Translations under genes and position numbers: made by a program
Source of the DNA: Panonychus citri
Taxonomy: Eukaryota; Arthropoda; Arachnida; Trombidiformes; Tetranychidae
Direction: 5' to 3'
DNA: 64,000 nt
NCBI RefSeq assembly: GCF_014898815.1
Contig: NW_026515544.1
Span: forward strand, 1,612,001 to 1,676,000
Shown: piece after piece, positions 59,457 through 64,000 of the stretch
How positions within the stretch are numbered: position 1 is the stretch's first letter
How the letters are laid out: every line of letters begins with the position of its first letter
The notes under the pieces: model-generated
The model's database searches: none
What the model saw: the letters and a program-made list of their open reading frames with translations, nothing else
Told to the model about the DNA's origin: nothing

Positions 59457-60476
59457 TCATGATTGTTCAAGAAAAGAGTCTTCATAATTAGAGGCAGTTA
59501 ATCGGTGGAATTCATATCTAACTCCGCAATCGGTAACCCAAAGTTGACCTCCTTTTGAGTTTTCGCACTCTGACCAAATATTATCGACTAGATAACGAAC
59601 ACAAGCTCGACAGGCATCGCGATTCAGCCCATTCCAACACATTCCGATAGCCCACACATCATTACCATCGATGTTTGTATGTTCGAGAGTTTTAACTCGA
59701 TTCAAAGGAGTATTGGTCATGACCTTGTGAAGAGCATCACCCACAGCGTCAAACATTTTACCGGAGGTCATTTTTTTGGGATTACATATTCTGGTCATCG
59801 CTTCAATGTTGGCAGCAGGTTCGACCTTACAACTTATACTACCGGCGATCTGATTATCACTGTTACTTTTAACGGGTATCTCGATTTTCAATGGAACTGA
59901 TCTGATTGATTCGATACAGCCCGAACATGAGGTAAGACATCGCTCTTCGAGAGTACCAGTTAACCTGTGATAACGAGGTTTGGTTATGATTTGCACTCGA
60001 TATCCTGGATTAATTGTACAAGAAAAGGTTCCGTCTTTAAGTCGAGAATCTGTAAAACTGAGACCAGCCTTATTGGCCAATGTACCAACACGGCCCATGA
60101 AATTTTCAAAATTTCGAGGATCCAAATCATCGTCACCTTTGTATTGGGTCATAAACGTTTTATTAAATCGCAATGTACTGGTACAAGTAGCACTTCCATC
60201 ACCACATTCAAAGGTATCACTAATTACTTCCTCGGCTCCATCAAAATCTCTGTCTTTACCTGAAACGCAAAAATAAAGATCAACAATTAGCCGATAATAA
60301 TAACCAGACAATTGGGACTAATTATTAAACGAAAATTTCTTACGATATAAGTAAGAGTAATTGCATGAAGTTAATCCATCTGAACTGGTCAAGCTCCAAG
60401 TGTCCACCAAAGCTTCAGTCGAAACAAAAAGGAGACATAAAATCAACACATAACTGTAATTTAGAGCAATTTTCAT
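59457..60476 (-). CDS. Secreted protein with C-terminal Gnk2/DUF26-like domain, paralogue C
   Basis: Two exons (60476-60344, 60259-59457), 311 residues. A longer signal peptide (MKIALNYSYVLILCLLFVSTEA) is followed by LVDTWSLTSSDG. The central domain is more diverged than in B (DRDFDGAEEVISD, FSCTINPGYRVQI), but the exon is exactly as long (803 bases). The Gnk2-like domain keeps six cysteines and the Asn (CNPKKM) and Glu (RYEFHRL) of the triad, with Gln at the Arg position. Tandem with gene B in the same orientation, about 440 bases apart. Confidence 0.8.
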
Positions 60477-61109
60477 TTCAACTACTAATATATAAGATCA
60501 ATTAAACAGGTAAACAAGGTTAACAATCAAGTTCAATATCACAATTAACTATGAATCTGTTATGATGAGAAATAAGCAAATTAAAGAAGATCGATAATTT
60601 CAAGTATACATAATCAATGATCCTAATCAATATATCAATGAGAGGCTCTTGAAATGTTTGATCTCTAAAAAATAACAACAATTTGTTGTTGTTGCTTAAT
60701 TGTCGTTAAAAATTGAGCAACAATTATCAAGTTATCGAGAAAACTATTAATAATATCAAGAGAAAATGTATTTACAAAACAAAATAATTACACAATTATC
60801 GTTATCATCCCTAAGAAAACAATCAACAATTTGTCAATCACCAATTATTTCAACATAATTACTAATTAATTTAAATTGTTTTCCACAATTAAAAAACTTT
60901 TCAAATTGTTTAATTTCTTTGGTACAAATGGTAACCAAGAGATGGCAGATCAATTGAACTCCAATAACATGTCAAAAATTTGGCGGTTTAAAAGATCAGT
61001 CAAAATTTTGAATCTTTTTTAGTTTCAGTTTATTTTGTGTCTCTTTGGTTTATTTAATTGTTTAGTCGATTCCATCAAGGTTTAATTAGTTTTTTCATCC
61101 CCTGCAACT
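60477..61109. promoter_or_regulatory. Divergent intergenic region, Gnk2-like C (-) and F-box-like gene (+)
   Basis: Holds both putative promoters. A near-perfect palindrome of AACAACAA and TTGTTGTT lies around 60,674-60,692. No other gene is supported. Confidence 0.35.
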
Positions 61110-62813
61110 ATGACCAGTTTTAATGATCTACCTGATGATTGTCTCACAAGCATTTCTGATTATATCCATGATCTCAAACAATTATTACAATTATCTGAAG
61201 GTAAGAAAATGACCTTAATTTTTATCTGTTTACATCGTGGGTCCTTATGGTTCCTTGAGTATATGAATATCTGATTCTCATATTCTAATAATAATAATGA
61301 TAATAATTCTAATTTCAATCAACAGTTTGTCCACGTTGGGGATACCTGGTCGAGAATCGACTTAAGAAAGTTCAAAAATTGGACAGTAAGTGTTAATTGT
61401 TTTACAATTGATTTTCCATTTAATTGTCATGATAAACTAAAAACTTTTTGTTTTGTTTTTCTATTCAAAGTTTGGTGGAGTACATTGGATAGGAGCTTTA
61501 AGCCGGACTATATTTACACGAATGATTATCAGTTGATTGAGAAAATCAACATTTCGAGTGTTCTACCGAATTTAAAAGTAAGTCAATCAACTTAATCTAC
61601 AACTATTTGTATATAATTAATTTTGATTATTTCTTTTCTCTTCGTTTACTTATGGTCAGTATGTTCGTGTTGGTTATATTTCAATGAAAGGTGATTGTCT
61701 ATGTAAAGCTTTGGCCAATATTATGAATACAGGTAATCCATTGATTGGACTTAGTGTCAACTATAGCTGTGATCAGAATCGTGATAAATATCTTAATCAA
61801 AGTAAATGTAAAGTTGATATGGATCAACAGATCGTCAAATATTGTGATAAAGTTAAATATCTGTCCGCAGATATTAATGCATTTACTGAAAGTTTTTTCA
61901 AAAAGTTTGAGTTCGGTGCCAATGTGATCAAGTTCAGTACAATTAAGACGTGCAATACACTAACTGAATTTGCATCTTCAATGGTTAATCTAGAAAGTGC
62001 CAAAATTGTGGACTTTGATGAAAGTAAGTGCAAATAATAAACAATCCGATCCACTAATCTAATCCCATTGAAACACTTTATATTTGTCCATTAATTATCC
62101 TGATTAATTTGTTTTTCCTTCTTCTCTCTCATTTTGGATTATTTAGCTGATTGTCTTTATGATGGACCAAGTTTGATGAAATTGAATCAACTTTCAATCT
62201 TTAGCTACGATTATACTAATCTTTCCTACGAGCTTTTGGAATATTTTCCTAATCTTAAGAATCTTTTATTGAAGATTATCCTTCGTCGTGGTGAAACAAA
62301 TTATTTCGGCTCGATAGTAAATCGAAACATTGAAAATTTAGTTATTTACTTGGTTGAAGATGTGAGTAGATCTTTGCAATTATCTTTACTTAAATTGTTC
62401 TAATCTGGTTAATCTAATTGTTCTTTCATTTATTCTTAGGCACCTCCAACTAATACAAATTCATTGCATGCTCTCAATAGCATATTAAAAAGTTTCCCAA
62501 CTGTAAACATCTACTAATTGGATGTCCATTGCGACTCACTGACAAGAATTTAATTGAAATAATTAAGATGCAACCCAATTTGATTCTTCTGTCCATTAAA
62601 GGCGCTGATTGGGTTAGTGAAAGGACCATCGACGCTATCGATAGACATTGTCAGCTCAACAATCGAAAGATCACTTTTAATGCCGATGGTAAAACCAGAA
62701 TTTCATTAAACGAAGATTTCGTCAATTTAAAACAGATCGAAAATCGTTTCGTGAAAAAACATTTCCTTCCAATTCAAGTTGATCGGAAATATCGATATAA
62801 ATTCGTCTATTAA
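61110..62813 (+). CDS. F-box/LRR-like protein with one apparent frameshift
   Basis: Six exons with consistent phases: 61110-61200, 61326-61385, 61471-61577, 61660-62023, 62147-62361 and 62440-62813. The N-terminus FNDLPDDCLTSISDYI...LLQLSEVCPRWGYLV matches an F-box, which binds SKP1 in SCF ubiquitin ligases. The remainder looks like irregular leucine-rich repeats (PNLKNLLLKI, QPNLILLSIKGADWV) that would bind substrate. In the last exon a run of five A (62487-62491) must gain one base for the frame to pass from LNSILK to FPNCKHLLIGCPLRLTDKN; as written, translation stops at about 62,515. It is either an assembly indel or a recent pseudogene. Confidence 0.65.
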
Positions 62814-63255
62814 TTGGTCTCTATGATGATCTTGGAATTTTCAGAAAAATTTATTCTCTTTTATTTTTTTAATTCTGAACCATTTTATTGAATGAACTGA
62901 CAAATTCACGCTCCAAATTGAACAAATATAAACTGAACTCGAAAAAATATTAAAATTTTTCCCTGAAATATCATGTAAATGTTTTCCCATCTTGTTCACC
63001 CAATCAAGAGGCTCTTAACTATTGAATTTCATTAGTGAAATTATTCAATCCCATGAGGTTTATACCATTGATTCTGAATATCAAATTACTTTCTCATAAT
63101 CGTATGGACAGAATAATCAGAAAAATAAACCGTTCGCTAATCTTAATCATTTTCCAGCCAATTATCATGAATTATCATCGTCATCATTGAAAAAAACATC
63201 AACAATTTTCAACTCAAATCCATTCTCCGTTGACAATTTACTAATTTTAATCATC
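62814..63255 (+). other. Intergenic, F-box-like gene to serine protease
   Basis: AT-rich with no recognised gene or repeat; contains the putative promoter and 5' UTR of the protease. Confidence 0.35.
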
Positions 63256-64000
63256 ATGAAGCTGATAATCATCGTTTCCATTGGATTGTTATCTGTTGTT
63301 CAATCAGTACCAACTAATTATCGAAATTTAACCGAAATCGATACAACAATGATGCCCTTTATATTACACGGGGATATTGTCGATCGGACTTCAATCGATT
63401 TTCCTTATTATGTTTCCGTTCATTTCGTGGAGGAATGTGAAGTACCTGAATTTTATTGTGGTGGAGCAATTTTAGGTCCAAGTGTAATCATTTCGGCAGC
63501 TCATTGTTTCGTCAAGTAAGTTAACCAACAATTAGTATCCTTTATTTTATTGTTATATTCAATATATTCATCCCTTGACTCTAATTTATTAGCAAGGATA
63601 CTGACAAGATATTGATCCGTCCAAATTATGATAATACGATTGACTTTTTATTGGCCTTGGATTTACCAATGTCATTGATTTATTATCAAGTTGAAAGCAT
63701 TTTATGTAGACACCAACCTGGCCTAGTGGATGATATATGTTTGGTTTTCCTTCAAAAACCGATACCGTATTCTCATCATGTTCAACCGATCAAATTACCT
63801 GAACAAAGATATCCTGCTGGTACTGAATTAACTGTCATTGGCTGTGGTAGAACTGAACTTAGCTCTCGATCGGCTCACCTTCGAAAAGCAAATATAATCA
63901 TCAGATCAAATGTGATCTGCGAACGAGAATATGTTCGTTTTAGTCGGGAAACACAATTCTGTGCAATTGGCTATGGAAATGCAGATGCATCTAAGGGCGA
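63256..64000 (+). CDS. Secreted trypsin-like (S1) serine protease, 5' part
   Basis: Starts at ATG 63256 with signal peptide MKLIIIVSIGLLSVVQS. Exon 1 ends at 63515 and exon 2 begins at 63593, a phase-2 junction that restores an Asn codon. The chymotrypsin fold is shown by CGGAILGPSVIISAAHCF (catalytic His) and DDICLVFLQKPI (catalytic Asp), and then VIGCGRTE. The usual R|IVGG activation site is replaced by HGDIVDRTSIDFPYYVSV, so zymogen cleavage is atypical. The catalytic serine segment lies beyond the window edge, so activity cannot be judged. Likely digestive or secreted, by analogy with mite S1 proteases. Confidence 0.8.

Noticed and set aside
59967..60276. Two plus-strand frames of 98 codons opposite Gnk2-like gene C
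   Set aside because: Antisense shadows of a well-supported coding exon.

Overview
The window is nuclear DNA of an arthropod, most likely a plant-feeding spider mite (Tetranychus or a close relative). It is AT-rich, genes have short introns (about 50-100 bp) with GT-AG ends, and several families expanded in spider mites are present: an MGT-type UDP-glycosyltransferase fragment, a 7TM gustatory-receptor-like gene, an F-box/LRR-like gene and a secreted serine protease. The species call is inference. Where an apparent reading-frame start used TTG or GTG, the first in-frame ATG is used here.

Left part (1-13,000) is a rearranged segmental duplication. A unit of about 4 kb (UGT fragment, NDUFB10, 3' end of agrin) occurs twice, at about 99-4,044 and 8,528-12,790. 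The two units decayed in a complementary way: NDUFB10 is intact only in the first, agrin only in the second. Between them lies about 3.5 kb of unique DNA with three apparently intronless genes: a divergent TATA-binding-protein-like gene (-), a possible PC4-like gene (+) sharing a bidirectional TATA promoter with it, and an unknown basic/coiled-coil gene whose coding DNA is built from consecutive perfect hairpins. An inverted partial NDUFB10 follows, bounded by a natural hairpin on one side and a hairpin-forming MITE on the other.

Middle part (10,467-45,421) is one 35-kb minus-strand gene for agrin of the type II transmembrane form: a 2.25-kb first exon with a histidine/serine/asparagine-rich cytoplasmic region and a membrane segment, then six Kazal domains, two laminin-EGF domains, two laminin-G domains and EGF repeats. 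Two introns exceed 11 kb and show only simple repeats and palindromes.

Right part (46,871-64,000) is gene-dense: COP9 signalosome subunit 5 (COPS5), parvin, a gustatory-receptor-like gene, the splicing helicase DDX46/Prp5, an F-box-like gene and the start of a serine protease. Among them sit three paralogous secreted-protein genes (50,805-51,845; 58,006-59,017; 59,457-60,476). Their C-terminal domain carries the six-cysteine, C-x8-C-x2-C signature of the plant Gnk2/DUF26 (stress-antifungal) domain, including the residues used for mannose binding in ginkbilobin-2. That domain is regarded as restricted to land plants, so this family is the most striking content of the window and a candidate plant-to-mite gene transfer.

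Three otherwise conserved genes (agrin, DDX46, F-box) each need one reading-frame change, which may be assembly indels or real lesions.
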